Origin: Deltaproteobacteria bacterium
GTDB taxonomy: Bacteria; Myxococcota; XYA12-FULL-58-9
Direction of reading: 5' to 3'
Length of the DNA: 64,000 nt
Assembly: GCA_016218825.1 (NCBI GenBank)
Contig: JACRCV010000041.1
Coordinates: 1-64,000 of the forward strand
The notes beneath the pieces are model-generated. The model made no database searches. It had not been told where the DNA came from and was given only the letters and a program-made list of their open reading frames with translations. Shown here in pieces: positions 34,140 to 43,590 of the stretch. Made by a program: the position numbers and the translations under genes. The number at the start of each line of letters is the position of its first letter. Within the stretch, counting starts at the first letter, position 1.

Positions 34140-35836
34140 CCAAGGCCGACCTCGACGGCATCGGCCTCAAGGGCGACTACGCGCCGGCCGGGGGGGTGGA
34201 CGTCGGCGACGTCCTGCGCTTGATCTACGAGGCCGAGCTCGCGAACCCGAGCGACACCTTCGGGCGCCTGGACCTGTCGCTGTGGCAGCAACAGCAGCGC
34301 TCGGAGCTCGCCGCCAAGATGACGGCCGAGCACGCCGAGCTCTCGGAGGCCGACAAGGCGGCGCTCGAGCGCGGCGACGACGCCGCGATCCGCAAGCTCG
34401 CCGAGCGGATCTATCACCAGCGCCAGGCCGAGCGCGCCAAGGCCCGCGGCCGCACGGTCCAAGAACAACAGGCGCATGACCGCCTGACGCAGTCGCACAT
34501 CGACCGCAGCCGGCTCGCCGCCAAAGCCCGCGACGACCACCTGACGGCGAGAGACGACCGCGCCGAGCCGCAGCCCCGGCAGCGCGACGCCTCGGGCGAA
34601 GAGCGGCGGCCGGCGCCGGCGACCCACGCCGAGAGCGAGGATCCGCGCCGCGCCCTGGCGTTGCGACCCCCGGTCACCGACGCGGCGCTGTTGACGGCGG
34701 CGCGCCAACGGCTGGCGCAGCTCACCTACGCGGCGACCCAGCAGCCGCACACCGACCTCCGCTCCCAACGGCTCGGCAAAGACCAGCCCGCCTACGTGTT
34801 GTTGAGCGGCTTCCCGTGGGGTGGGCGCTCCGGCGCCCTGCAGCAGCTGCCGCTCATCCAGTTCTGCCCCGAGTCGCTGCGCGCGGTGCTCAAGGCGCTC
34901 GGCATCCAGACGCTGATGGACTACCTCGCGGCGGTTTCGAGCCGCGCCGGGCGCCTGCTCTTCGCCGAGATGTCGGGGCTGCCGGTCACGTCGCTCTTGT
35001 TGTCGGCCTACCGCGCCGAGCTGTTGGACCTGCCGATCGCGAGGCAGCGCGCGCCCTTGCCGCACCTCAAGGACGTGCTGCTCTTGTCGCGGCTGGGGAT
35101 CAGCGGCGTCCGCGACCTCGGCATGCTCGCCGGGTTGTTCGACGACGCTGCCGAGCAGCTGGAGTTCTTGGCGTCGCTCGTCGACATCTTGCAGCGCGCC
35201 GATCGCCGCGCGGTGGGACGGACGCGGATCACGCGCCACGACCTGCGCGAGTGGGCCCACGCCGCCAAGCGCCGCGGCAGCGAGCTCGAGGCGCCCGCCA
35301 AGGTACCAGCGTCGTTGTTCGCCGACCTCGACGCCGCCGGCCGCTTGCAGCTCTGCGCCGAGGCGGTGCTCGCCTGGTATCTGCCGAGTCGCCACGCCGA
35401 CGCCGACGCTCTCTGGAACACCATGGTGCTTCGCCTGCTGCACTGGTTGCGGGCGGTCGGGGTCGCACCGGAGGGCGACGCGTTGGCGCGCTTCGCCGCC
35501 AAGCTGACGGCGGCGGGCCGCCAGGCGCTGGCGCAGCTCTTGGCCGCCGACCGCGAGCTCGACGCCGCGACCGATCCGGCGCTGACGCGCTTTGACGACT
35601 TCGCGCTGCGCATCGACGAGACCTCGTTGTTCTACGACCTGTACCCGTGGACCAGCCCCGACGATCCACGCGCCGACGGCCTGATCTGCTTCTTCGTCGA
35701 GCCGGTGCCCGACTTCCGCCACGTGCTCGGCGCGGCCGCCAAAGCCGAGGGCCGCCTGCCGCAGGCGCTCGCCCAGAGCTACGTCTGCATGAACCCGGTG
35801 ACCGGCGAGGTCGTCACCTTCGGTACCCCGCACTGA
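34136..35836 (+). CDS. Unknown 566-residue cytoplasmic protein coupled to the VWA lipoprotein
   Basis: ATG 34136 overlaps the previous stop (ATGA), so translation is coupled. No signal or membrane helix. Residues ~1-190 are charged helices rich in Gln/Arg/Glu (ELAAKMTAEHAELSEADK and AERIYHQRQAERAKARGR) with a disordered basic stretch. From ~205 the chain is globular: LGKDQPAYVLLSGFPWGGRS near 222, a helical core, and a C-terminal beta part ending YVCMNPVTGEVVTFGTPH. I recognise no family. Because it is co-translated with a lipoprotein it may act at the inner face of the envelope or in that protein's assembly; this is inference only. Confidence 0.82.
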   Translation: MTKADLDGIGLKGDYAPAGGVDVGDVLRLIYEAELANPSDTFGRLDLSLWQQQQRSELAAKMTAEHAELSEADKAALERGDDAAIRKLAERIYHQRQAERAKARGRTVQEQQAHDRLTQSHIDRSRLAAKARDDHLTARDDRAEPQPRQRDASGEERRPAPATHAESEDPRRALALRPPVTDAALLTAARQRLAQLTYAATQQPHTDLRSQRLGKDQPAYVLLSGFPWGGRSGALQQLPLIQFCPESLRAVLKALGIQTLMDYLAAVSSRAGRLLFAEMSGLPVTSLLLSAYRAELLDLPIARQRAPLPHLKDVLLLSRLGISGVRDLGMLAGLFDDAAEQLEFLASLVDILQRADRRAVGRTRITRHDLREWAHAAKRRGSELEAPAKVPASLFADLDAAGRLQLCAEAVLAWYLPSRHADADALWNTMVLRLLHWLRAVGVAPEGDALARFAAKLTAAGRQALAQLLAADRELDAATDPALTRFDDFALRIDETSLFYDLYPWTSPDDPRADGLICFFVEPVPDFRHVLGAAAKAEGRLPQALAQSYVCMNPVTGEVVTFGTPH

Positions 35837-35878
35837 CCATGGACACGCCCGCGGCCCCCTGTGTACTGTGTGCCCGCC

Positions 35879-38800
35879 ATGGCACACACGAAAAGATCAG
35901 AGCAGGCCGAACCCGAGACCAAGAACAGCAAAGCCGCGGATAGAGGCGCCGACAAGCACGCCGACAAGGCTGCGGAGCACGGCGACAAGGAAGGCCGCGG
36001 CAAGAAGGCCGCCGCGCCGGAGGCCCCGGCCACGGCCCTCGAGTTCATGCGCCGCCCCAAGGTCGGCGGCGACGCGACCAACAAGCGCCGCCACCAGCGC
36101 CTGCGCCTGACGCAGAAGGTGTCCTACGACCTCGACGGCCGCAACCGCTGGGCCTTCTGCCGCGATCTGAGCGCCGACGGCATCTTCGTGCGCACCCGCG
36201 ACCCCTTCAAGAAGGGCGACAAGGTGCTGTTGTCGATCGAGCGCGGCGGCAAGGGTGACGCCCTGCAGATCGCGGCCAAGGTCGTGCGCGCCGAGCAGAG
36301 CGCCACCGAGCACGGCTTCGCGTTCCAGTTCGACCCGGACGCCATCAAAGAGCGCGCCGTCATCGCGACCTACGTCTTGGCGCAGCTCGAAGAGAAAGCC
36401 CGCGGCCTGTTGCAGGCGCGCGCCACCAACGTCAAGGCCCTCGAGGACCTGGCCGAGATCGCGATGGCCAAGGGCCAGCCGTCGGCGGCCCTCGACTGCA
36501 TGCAGAAGATCCTCAAGGTCGACCCGAACCATCAGATGGCGCACGCCCGGCTGGCGGAGCACCTCGTCGACCAGTCGCGCTCCCGCGGTGACCCCGAGCT
36601 CCTGAAGCAGGCCATCGAGCACCTCGAGATCGCCGGCCTCGGTGAGAAGAGCGACCCGTGGAAGAAGCTCGAGATCGAGACCCGCCGCGCCCTCGACGCG
36701 GTCGCCAAGCTCAAGAAAGAGGAAGAGCTCCGCAAGGCACAGGAGGCCGAGGCCGAGCGCCGCGATCTGATGCGCCGCGCCCGCACCGCGGAGCAGACGC
36801 TGCAAGAGAAGCTCGACGAGCTGGAGCGCGACCGCCACGCGGTGCAACAGAAGGCCAAGCGCCTCGAGAACCGCGAGGAGGCCATCGTCGAGCGCGAGCG
36901 CGCTGCCGACGAAGCGCACCAGCAGGCGCAGCAAGAGGGCCGCAAGCTCAAGGAAGAGCTGCGGCAGCAAGCGGCCGAGAAGGAGGCCGCCCTCGAGGAG
37001 CAGAAGCTCAAGCTCGCCCAGGAGAAGAAGGCCCTGCGCAAGGAGCAGCGCGACCTCGTCGCCAGCCTCGAGGCGCGCGAGGCCGCCGCCGCCGAGCTGA
37101 GCCGCGAGGCGACCGCCGCCAAGAACGGCGCCCGGAGCCAGAAAGAAAAGCTCGACGCGATGGAGGCCGCGGTCAAGGAGGGGATGGCGGAGCTCAAGAG
37201 CAAGCGCCTGGAGATGGAGGAGGCCGTCGAGCAACGCCTCGCGGCGATGGAGGCCGAGCACCAGGAGAAGCTCCAGGCCGTCGACACCAAGCTCGCCGAC
37301 GCCAAGCAGCGCGAGAAGGAGCGCGAGGCGGAGCGCAAGCAGCGGGAGCACGAGGCGGTGGCAGAGCGCGACAACGCCGTCACCGCGCTGCAGGAGGGCC
37401 AGCGCTTGCTGGCGCGCCGCGAGGCCGAGTTCGAGTCCAAGGAGGCCGAGATCCTCGCCGCCAAGCGCGCCGGCCAAAAGCGCATCGAGCGCGAGCGCCA
37501 GGCCAACGAGGAGGCGATGGCGGCGAAGGAGGCCGAGCTCCAGAGCCTGGTCACGGCCGCGCAGCGTAAGGTCGAGCAGCTGGAGAAGGCGCTCGAGGCC
37601 GAGCGCGAGAAGGCGCGCGAGGTCCACGCCGCCGCCAAGCAGAAGGTCGCCGAGCTCGACGCCACCTTGACCAAGGAGCGCGAGGCGTTCGAGGTCGAGC
37701 GCCAGGAGCGCCTCGCGAAGTCGCGCGCCCGTTGGGCCGAGGCCCGCCGCCAGGCGCAGAAGGCCGAGGAAGCGCAGCACAAGCGCGAGGAGGAGTTCAA
37801 GCGCCGCGAGGCCGAGCTCGCCAAGGCGCAGCGGGAGCTGTCCGGCTCGCAGGCCAAGCTCGAGGAGCGCGAGGCCGCGCTCGCCGACGAAGACGTGCGG
37901 GTGCGCAAGAACAAGAAGGAGATCGAGGACAAACACCGCACCCTGCTGCAACAGCTCGGCGAACGCCGCGCCGCGCTCGACCGGGAGCTCGCCGCCAAGG
38001 AGGCGCAGCTCGAGGCCGAGCGTCAACGCCTGGCGACCGCGGCCGAGAACCAGGAGCGCGAGTTCGCCGCCAAGCAGGCGGCGGTCGAGATCAAGCGGCG
38101 CGCCGCGCAAGCGGCGACCAAGCAGCTCGAGACCGAGAAGAAGGAGCGCGACGCCGAGTTCGCGGCGCGCGAGAAGGCGCTGCAGGCGCAGGCCGACGAG
38201 CTGCGGCGAACGCTCGAGGCGGAGGTCCGCGAGCGGGTCGCGGCGGTCACCGCCAAGGAGCAGGAGCTGCAACGCTCGCTCACCGAAGGCCAGGAGGCCC
38301 TCGAGGCGCGGCGCGCCGAGCTCGAGAGCCAACAGCACGAGCTCAAGGCTGCGGAGGAGTCGCTGGCGACACAGCAACGCGAGGTCGACGACGAGCTCCG
38401 GGTGCAACGCGCCCGGGTCGAGGTTGAGCTCGCCGCCAAGGAGGCGGCGCTCAAGGAGCAGTTGGCGCACTTCGAGGCGGCCGCGGTGCAGCATCGCGAG
38501 GACATCCAGCAGCGCGAGGCCGAGCTACGACAGCGGGATCGAGAGCTGCGCAGCGAGCTCGAGCGCAAGCGCGCCGAGCTCCAGAAGGAGCTCGCGTTGC
38601 AGCGCGCCGCCACCGACGAGGAGCGCCGCGCCAAGGACGGCGAGCTGCAGACGCGTCTGGTGCAGCTGCAGAGCGACTTCGAAGCGGCGCAGCGCCGCCT
38701 CGACTCTGAGCTGCAGCAGCGCCAGAGCGAGCTCCAGGCGCACGAGGCGCAGCGGCGCGATGAGATCGGCGCCGCCAAGCGTCAGTTCGAGCAGGAGGCG

Positions 38801-40432
38801 GTCGAGAAGCAGCGGGCGCTGGAGGAGCGCGAGACCGAGCTCAAGGACAGCCTCGAGACCGAGCGCCACCGCCTGGAGGCGCTGAAGGACGGCATCGGCG
38901 AGGCCGAGAGCAAGCTCCACGACCGCGAGGCGGCGCTCGAGGCCAAGGAGAAGGCGCTGCGCGACCAGGTCGAGCACATGCGCGCCGAGATGGAGGCCCA
39001 CGTCGCCGAGCGCGAGGCCGAGCTCGCCCGCGAGCGCGAGGCGTTGCAGAAGGACGCCCAGGACCGCGAGGCCGAGTTCAAGGCGCTCGAGGCCAAGGTC
39101 AAGGACCGGCTGCACGAGGCCGAGGACGCCGGCCGCCGACTGCAGGAGGAGCACAAGAGGCGGGAGGCGGAGCTCAAGGCGCAGGAGGAGAGGCACCAGC
39201 GCGAGTGGGACGCCGCGAAGCAGAAGCTCGCCGCCGAGCAGAAGGCCAAGGAGACCGAGCTCGCCAAGCGCGAGGCCGAGCTCAAACACCAATTCGACGA
39301 GGTCGAGCGCGGCGTGGTGGCGGCGCAAGCGCGCGTGATCGAAGAGCGCGCCCGGCTGCGCACGCAGGAGGACGTGCTGCAGCAGCAGCGCGCCGCTTAC
39401 GAGCGCGAGATGGAGGAGAAGCGCGCCTCGTTCCTCAAAGAGGTCAACGAGCGCGAGCAGGCGTTGCAGCGCGAGCGCGAGGCGATCGAGAGCCGGGCCA
39501 AGGAGCACGAGGCCAAGCTCCAGGAGCGCCAAGCGGCGCCGACGCAGGTCGATCTCGTGGTCCGGTCCGGCGCGACGAAGCCGGTCGCCGCTGCGGCCGG
39601 CAAGCCGATCGCGGTCGCCGACCCCGAGGCGATGGAGTTCATCCGCGCCCACTGGCCGGACACACTCTTCATGTTCGCGAGCGAGGCGCAGCTGGGCGAC
39701 AGGGCCTCACGCTTGCCACGCCTGGCGTACTGGCCCGGCTCGCGCAAGCAGATCAAGACCAACCCCTTCGAGAAGCCGGTGCGCCACATCCTCGGGTTCA
39801 CGGAGAAGCCCGTGGCCGACGCCCTCAAGCCGACGATGAAGGCGTTGCACGGCCTGACGTTGGGGGTCGAGGACTTCTTCGGCAACGACGCGCAGTACGA
39901 GATCCACGCGGCGACCGCGTCGACCCAGAAGGCCGAGCTCGTCGGGTTGTTGGACGACTTCTGCGGCCGGCTGGCGGTCAAGGAGTACATCATCGACGAG
40001 CTCGCCGAGGTCTTCGACGAGCTGTTCACCAACGCGCTGTTCAACGCCCCGGTCGAGGACGGGGTCTACATCAACGCCAACCGCGAGCGCTCCGAGGACG
40101 TCGAGTCGAGGAAGCCGATCAGCGTCACCTTCGCCGCCAACGGCGAGCGCATCGCGCTCGCGACCCGCGACGAGTACGGCTCGCTGTTGCCGGCGCGGGC
40201 GCTCGCGGTGTTGCGTGACTGCTTCGCGAAGGGCAGCGCCGAGACCGTCGATCAGGCCGGCGGCGCCGGCGTCGGGATCTTCATGATGCTGCAGCGCTCG
40301 ACCTCGATGGCGATCACCATCGACCCGGGCCGCTACTGCGAGTTCATCGTCACCCGTAGCCTGAGCGAGAGCCGGCGCGACTTCTCGCACAGCTCGCCGT
40401 CCTTCAACATCTGCGTGACCGACGGGCGGTGA
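35879..40432 (+). CDS. PilZ domain / giant coiled coil / GHKL ATPase-like protein
   Basis: 1517 residues from ATG 35879; a GTG 18 bases upstream is also possible and neither has a clear ribosome site. Order: a disordered Lys/Ala/Glu head (~1-55), a PilZ domain (~65-160) with both c-di-GMP signatures (RRHQR and DLSADG), a short TPR-like helical part (~170-255), then almost 950 residues of uninterrupted coiled coil rich in Glu, Lys, Arg, Ala. The C-terminus (~1225-1517) has an N-box DELFTNALFN (~1380), a G1-like TRDEYGSL and a G2-like GGAGVGIFMM, which match the GHKL/anti-sigma HATPase fold. Seen together: a long cytoplasmic rod, likely tens of nanometres, whose head senses c-di-GMP and whose tail may bind ATP. 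No close known family; it could be a scaffold or polarity factor. Confidence 0.9.
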   Translation: MAHTKRSEQAEPETKNSKAADRGADKHADKAAEHGDKEGRGKKAAAPEAPATALEFMRRPKVGGDATNKRRHQRLRLTQKVSYDLDGRNRWAFCRDLSADGIFVRTRDPFKKGDKVLLSIERGGKGDALQIAAKVVRAEQSATEHGFAFQFDPDAIKERAVIATYVLAQLEEKARGLLQARATNVKALEDLAEIAMAKGQPSAALDCMQKILKVDPNHQMAHARLAEHLVDQSRSRGDPELLKQAIEHLEIAGLGEKSDPWKKLEIETRRALDAVAKLKKEEELRKAQEAEAERRDLMRRARTAEQTLQEKLDELERDRHAVQQKAKRLENREEAIVERERAADEAHQQAQQEGRKLKEELRQQAAEKEAALEEQKLKLAQEKKALRKEQRDLVASLEAREAAAAELSREATAAKNGARSQKEKLDAMEAAVKEGMAELKSKRLEMEEAVEQRLAAMEAEHQEKLQAVDTKLADAKQREKEREAERKQREHEAVAERDNAVTALQEGQRLLARREAEFESKEAEILAAKRAGQKRIERERQANEEAMAAKEAELQSLVTAAQRKVEQLEKALEAEREKAREVHAAAKQKVAELDATLTKEREAFEVERQERLAKSRARWAEARRQAQKAEEAQHKREEEFKRREAELAKAQRELSGSQAKLEEREAALADEDVRVRKNKKEIEDKHRTLLQQLGERRAALDRELAAKEAQLEAERQRLATAAENQEREFAAKQAAVEIKRRAAQAATKQLETEKKERDAEFAAREKALQAQADELRRTLEAEVRERVAAVTAKEQELQRSLTEGQEALEARRAELESQQHELKAAEESLATQQREVDDELRVQRARVEVELAAKEAALKEQLAHFEAAAVQHREDIQQREAELRQRDRELRSELERKRAELQKELALQRAATDEERRAKDGELQTRLVQLQSDFEAAQRRLDSELQQRQSELQAHEAQRRDEIGAAKRQFEQEAVEKQRALEERETELKDSLETERHRLEALKDGIGEAESKLHDREAALEAKEKALRDQVEHMRAEMEAHVAEREAELAREREALQKDAQDREAEFKALEAKVKDRLHEAEDAGRRLQEEHKRREAELKAQEERHQREWDAAKQKLAAEQKAKETELAKREAELKHQFDEVERGVVAAQARVIEERARLRTQEDVLQQQRAAYEREMEEKRASFLKEVNEREQALQREREAIESRAKEHEAKLQERQAAPTQVDLVVRSGATKPVAAAAGKPIAVADPEAMEFIRAHWPDTLFMFASEAQLGDRASRLPRLAYWPGSRKQIKTNPFEKPVRHILGFTEKPVADALKPTMKALHGLTLGVEDFFGNDAQYEIHAATASTQKAELVGLLDDFCGRLAVKEYIIDELAEVFDELFTNALFNAPVEDGVYINANRERSEDVESRKPISVTFAANGERIALATRDEYGSLLPARALAVLRDCFAKGSAETVDQAGGAGVGIFMMLQRSTSMAITIDPGRYCEFIVTRSLSESRRDFSHSSPSFNICVTDGR

Positions 40433-40478
40433 ACCGACCGGCACCGCGGCGCGGGAATCAAGAGAAGTGCAGCGCGCC

Positions 40479-41354
40479 TTAGAACGGCTGCGCCAGCACC
40501 AGGTGCGTGGCGATGAAGGCGCCCGCCAGGAAGCCGACGAGCAGCGCCAACAACACGTCGTTGGTGACCACCCAACGCCGGCTGTCCGCGGCGAGCATCG
40601 CCGGGGCCGCCGCCATCGACGCGGCCTTGGCCGCGCCCTCGGGCGCTGACCATCCGGCCGGGCTCGCCGCCGGCTTCCCCGCCCCCTCGATCGCGGGCCA
40701 GCTGGACGCCGGCGCGGCTGGTGCCGGTGCCGCCGCGGCCGGGGCGGTGCTTGGTGACGGCGGCGGCACCGATAGCACGTGCACCGGCGCGGTGACGCCC
40801 TCGTCGATCGGAGCGCTCTGCGAAGCGCGGAGGTTGTCATACTGGCGCACCAACGCCACGTGCTCGACCTGGCTCTGGTTCAGACCGTGCAGCGACGCGA
40901 ACGCGAAGTAGGTCTCCATGTCCTCGGCCATCTCGGCGTCGCCGCCACACTGCGCGCACTTGGCCTTGACGTTCTCCGGCACGCCTTGGCGGATGTCGAC
41001 CGGCACCTTCATGTCGCGGTCGCAGGTGTTACAGAACACCGGCGCGGTCACCGAGAGCACGGTCGCGGTGCCGGCGAAGCCGCGGATCATGTTGAGCTGC
41101 GACACGAACGCGAACGAGCAGTTCTCGATGAACACCTGCTGGGCTTTTTGCGACAGCGCGGTGATCGCCCGGATCCACTGTCGCGATCCAAACGACGTGA
41201 TCCGCGCCAGCTTGCCGACGTCGATGAAGACCACCTTGCCGGCGGCTGACTCGACCAACAGGTCGACGGTGAAGGTCTCGTTGATCGTGCCCTCCACCTG
41301 AAGCGTCAGGAAGGGGCCCAACATTCCTCTGGTTACCCTTGCATCGTTGCTCAT
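40479..41354 (-). CDS. STAS-like domain, zinc ribbon and C-terminal membrane anchor protein
   Basis: 291 residues. Residues ~10-95 follow the anti-sigma-antagonist (STAS) fold: LQVEGTINETFTVDLLV, KVVFIDVGKLARITSFGSRQ, then QVFIENCSFAFVSQLNMI. The usual phosphorylatable Ser is in a TSFG rather than DSSG context. Two CxxC pairs (CNTC ~107, CAQC ~133) make a zinc ribbon. A Pro/Ala linker and a hydrophobic tail helix (ALLVGFLAGAFIATHLVLA) close the chain, so it is tail-anchored with the fold in the cytoplasm. ATG 41354 has no ribosome site but lies seven bases from a TATATT box, suggesting a leaderless transcript. Convergent with the PilZ/GHKL gene and divergent from the AAA gene; STAS and GHKL domains are classical partner-switching partners. 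Confidence 0.87.
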   Translation of the reverse strand: MSNDARVTRGMLGPFLTLQVEGTINETFTVDLLVESAAGKVVFIDVGKLARITSFGSRQWIRAITALSQKAQQVFIENCSFAFVSQLNMIRGFAGTATVLSVTAPVFCNTCDRDMKVPVDIRQGVPENVKAKCAQCGGDAEMAEDMETYFAFASLHGLNQSQVEHVALVRQYDNLRASQSAPIDEGVTAPVHVLSVPPPSPSTAPAAAAPAPAAPASSWPAIEGAGKPAASPAGWSAPEGAAKAASMAAAPAMLAADSRRWVVTNDVLLALLVGFLAGAFIATHLVLAQPF

Positions 41355-41361
41355 AGGGCGG

Positions 41362-41367
41362 AATATA
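41362..41367 (-). promoter_or_regulatory. TATATT -10 box, apparently leaderless
   Basis: On the minus strand TATATT ends seven bases before the ATG at 41354, so transcription should start at or within two bases of the start codon. No convincing -35 element is present. This fits the absence of a ribosome site for that gene. Confidence 0.4.
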
Positions 41368-41466
41368 TCTCGATTCTCGAGGAGACCGCACGAGGTATGT
41401 TGCGGTTATGATGGCGAGCGGCAACCGTTGTCGAGGCCGGCAGTCATCGAGGGTGAGGTGAGTCAC

Positions 41467-43575
41467 GTGAGCCAGAAGAGCCGTTCTCCGGGTCAGGAAG
41501 CTGCGGGTGGCGTCGGCGAGGCCGGCACCTACATCGGCAGGCGCGCCGATCTGGAGCTGCCGGACGCGCTGCGCAAGGGTGAATACTGCTGGGTGGTCGG
41601 ACCGCGACAGATCGGCAAGACCAGCCTGTTCCAGCGCGTCTCGCGCCGCCTCGCGAACGAAGGCACGCTGTGCGCGTTCGTCGACCTCAACACCTTCCAA
41701 GGCGCCGAGGACGCCGACGGTTGGTACTTCGCGCTCGCCGACCAGCTGGCCCGCGACCTCGACTGCCCGGCGCCGCTCGAGTGGTGGGATCGACCGAAGA
41801 GCCAGAAGCTGCCGGCCTCCGAGCGCTGGAGCGGCTTCGTGCGCGAGGTGCTGGTCGCCGGCCGCGAGCAGCCGGTCGCGATCTTCCTCGACGAGGTGCA
41901 GACGACGCACTCGATCGCCAGTCGCCGCCTGGGGTTCCTGGCGGTGCTCAGGAGCCTGCACGCCGGCCGCGGCAAGGACGAGGTCTTGCGCCGGCTGACC
42001 TTCTGTCTGGCGAGCGTCGTCACCCCGGAGGATCTGGTCGACGACCCGCTCGAGGCCTCGGCGTCGTTCGGGCGCCACGTGCAGCTCGAGGACTTCTCCC
42101 GCCAGGAGGTGTCCCTGCTGCGCGGCTCGCTGGCGGCGACCGGCGTCGACGTCGAGAAGCTCCTCGATCTGGTGTACGCCAAGACCAACGGCCACCCGTA
42201 CATGACGATGCGGCTGGCGGCGGCGTTGGCGAAGACCAAGCTCGCCGCCGACAAGGTGGCGCCGGCGGTCGAGCGCTTGATCGACGAGATCTTCATCGCC
42301 AAGCCGTCCGAGCACCCGTGTCTGGCCTACGCCGCGAAGCGCTTCGCCTACCGGCCGCGGGATCGGGCCAACGCCGGCCCGGGCGCGAAGATGGAGATCT
42401 ACCGCCGCATCCTCGAGTCCGGCGGCGTCACGGTGAAGAGCGACGACCCGGTGCAGCTCGAGCTGCAGCTCGCCGGCCTGGTGCGCGCCACGAGCGGCGA
42501 GCAGGGCCAGCTGGTCTGCCCGCGCAACGCGATCTTCGCCCGGGTGTTCGACGACGCCTGGCTCCGGGCTCAAAGCCACGGCCGCTTCCTCTCCGACGCG
42601 ATGTGGCAGTGGCAAGACAACGCCCGCAGCCCCGAGGCGCTCTTGCGCGGCCCGGTGCTGCAGCGCGCCATCGAGTGGGCGCGCGCCAACCAGCTGGCGG
42701 CCGACGAGCGCGAGTTCCTCGACCTGAGCCTGCGCGCCGAGCACGCCCAGGTGGAGGCGGAGACCCGAAACAAGAAGCGCCACGTGCGGCAGCTGGCGCT
42801 GCTCGCCAGCCTCTTGGTGGTGGCGGTCGGCGCCGGGGTCGTGACCTACTCCCAGGCCGAGCTCAAGGTGGCGCGGGAGCGCGAGGAGATCGCGCTGAAG
42901 GCGCAGCACGAGGCCGAGCAGGCGCGCGCCGCGCTCGAGGCCCGCGCCAAGGACGCCGAGGCCCAGACCGCCACCGCCCAGGCCGAGATGCAGCGCGCCA
43001 CGGCCGCCGCCGAGGAGGCCCGGCGGCTCGCCCGCGACGCGGCCGCCCAGGTCGCGGCCGCAAAGCGCGGGGTCGCGGCGGCCCAGAAGCAGCGGGTCGA
43101 GGCGATGGTGGCGGCGGAGCGCGCCAACCGTGACGCCGAGCAGGCCGAGCGCAAGGCGCGGATGACGGTCGAGGCGTCGGAGGCGGAGCGCGCCGAGCTG
43201 ATGCAGCAGGCCAAGGAGCTCGGCGCGGTGGGCGAAGGCGCCGGCAAGCTGCCGCTCAAGGACGTGCTCGCCGAGGTGCAGAAGCGCACCGCGCACATGG
43301 CGAAGAAGATCGGCCGGCTGGAGTCCGAGATCCAACCGCTGGCCGGCGAGAACCTGGCGCTCGCCACCTGCCGGCTGCTGGTGGAGGCGGGGCGCGGCGA
43401 GGGCCACGAGCTCTACCGTATGCAAGCAGAGCTGGCGAGAAACGGCGTCGCGGTCGAGCTCGGGCAGTTGGTGTCGACGCTCATCGACCTCAACCGCGCC
43501 GGCGCGCTGTGCCCCGGCAACACCCGCTGGGACGACGTCCGCAGCCTGGCGGCGTCGCGCCTCGGACACAAGTAG
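41467..43575 (+). CDS. Membrane AAA-like ATPase with long coiled-coil arm
   Basis: 702 residues from GTG 41467, with GAGGTGA six bases upstream; a TTG 120 bases upstream would extend into the divergent promoter. The N-terminus reads TYIGRRADLELPDALRKGEYCWVVGPRQIGKTSL: the lead-in and Walker A of the AAA_35-type domain (often seen in NACHT-like and caspase-associated proteins). Walker B is VAIFLDEVQTT (~137), and a winged-helix-like end runs to ~430. One transmembrane helix (LALLASLLVVAVGAGVVTY, ~445-463) separates this cytoplasmic ATPase from ~125 residues of Ala/Glu/Arg coiled coil and a small C-terminal domain with Cys residues. The coil would lie outside the inner membrane. Function unknown: a signal-transducing STAND-like ATPase is the best guess. 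Confidence 0.9.
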   Translation: MSQKSRSPGQEAAGGVGEAGTYIGRRADLELPDALRKGEYCWVVGPRQIGKTSLFQRVSRRLANEGTLCAFVDLNTFQGAEDADGWYFALADQLARDLDCPAPLEWWDRPKSQKLPASERWSGFVREVLVAGREQPVAIFLDEVQTTHSIASRRLGFLAVLRSLHAGRGKDEVLRRLTFCLASVVTPEDLVDDPLEASASFGRHVQLEDFSRQEVSLLRGSLAATGVDVEKLLDLVYAKTNGHPYMTMRLAAALAKTKLAADKVAPAVERLIDEIFIAKPSEHPCLAYAAKRFAYRPRDRANAGPGAKMEIYRRILESGGVTVKSDDPVQLELQLAGLVRATSGEQGQLVCPRNAIFARVFDDAWLRAQSHGRFLSDAMWQWQDNARSPEALLRGPVLQRAIEWARANQLAADEREFLDLSLRAEHAQVEAETRNKKRHVRQLALLASLLVVAVGAGVVTYSQAELKVAREREEIALKAQHEAEQARAALEARAKDAEAQTATAQAEMQRATAAAEEARRLARDAAAQVAAAKRGVAAAQKQRVEAMVAAERANRDAEQAERKARMTVEASEAERAELMQQAKELGAVGEGAGKLPLKDVLAEVQKRTAHMAKKIGRLESEIQPLAGENLALATCRLLVEAGRGEGHELYRMQAELARNGVAVELGQLVSTLIDLNRAGALCPGNTRWDDVRSLAASRLGHK

Positions 43576-43590
43576 CGTCCGGTCGCCGTG

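Noticed and set aside
35897-38494. 865-codon Leu-rich minus-strand frame opposite the coiled-coil gene
   Set aside because: Complement of Glu/Lys/Arg codons reads as Leu/Arg/Ala; looks membrane-like but is a reading artefact.
36700-39500. Apparent tandem DNA repeats in the coiled-coil gene
   Set aside because: The similarity comes from repeated Glu/Ala/Arg codons of heptads; units differ in length and sequence, so no true DNA repeat.
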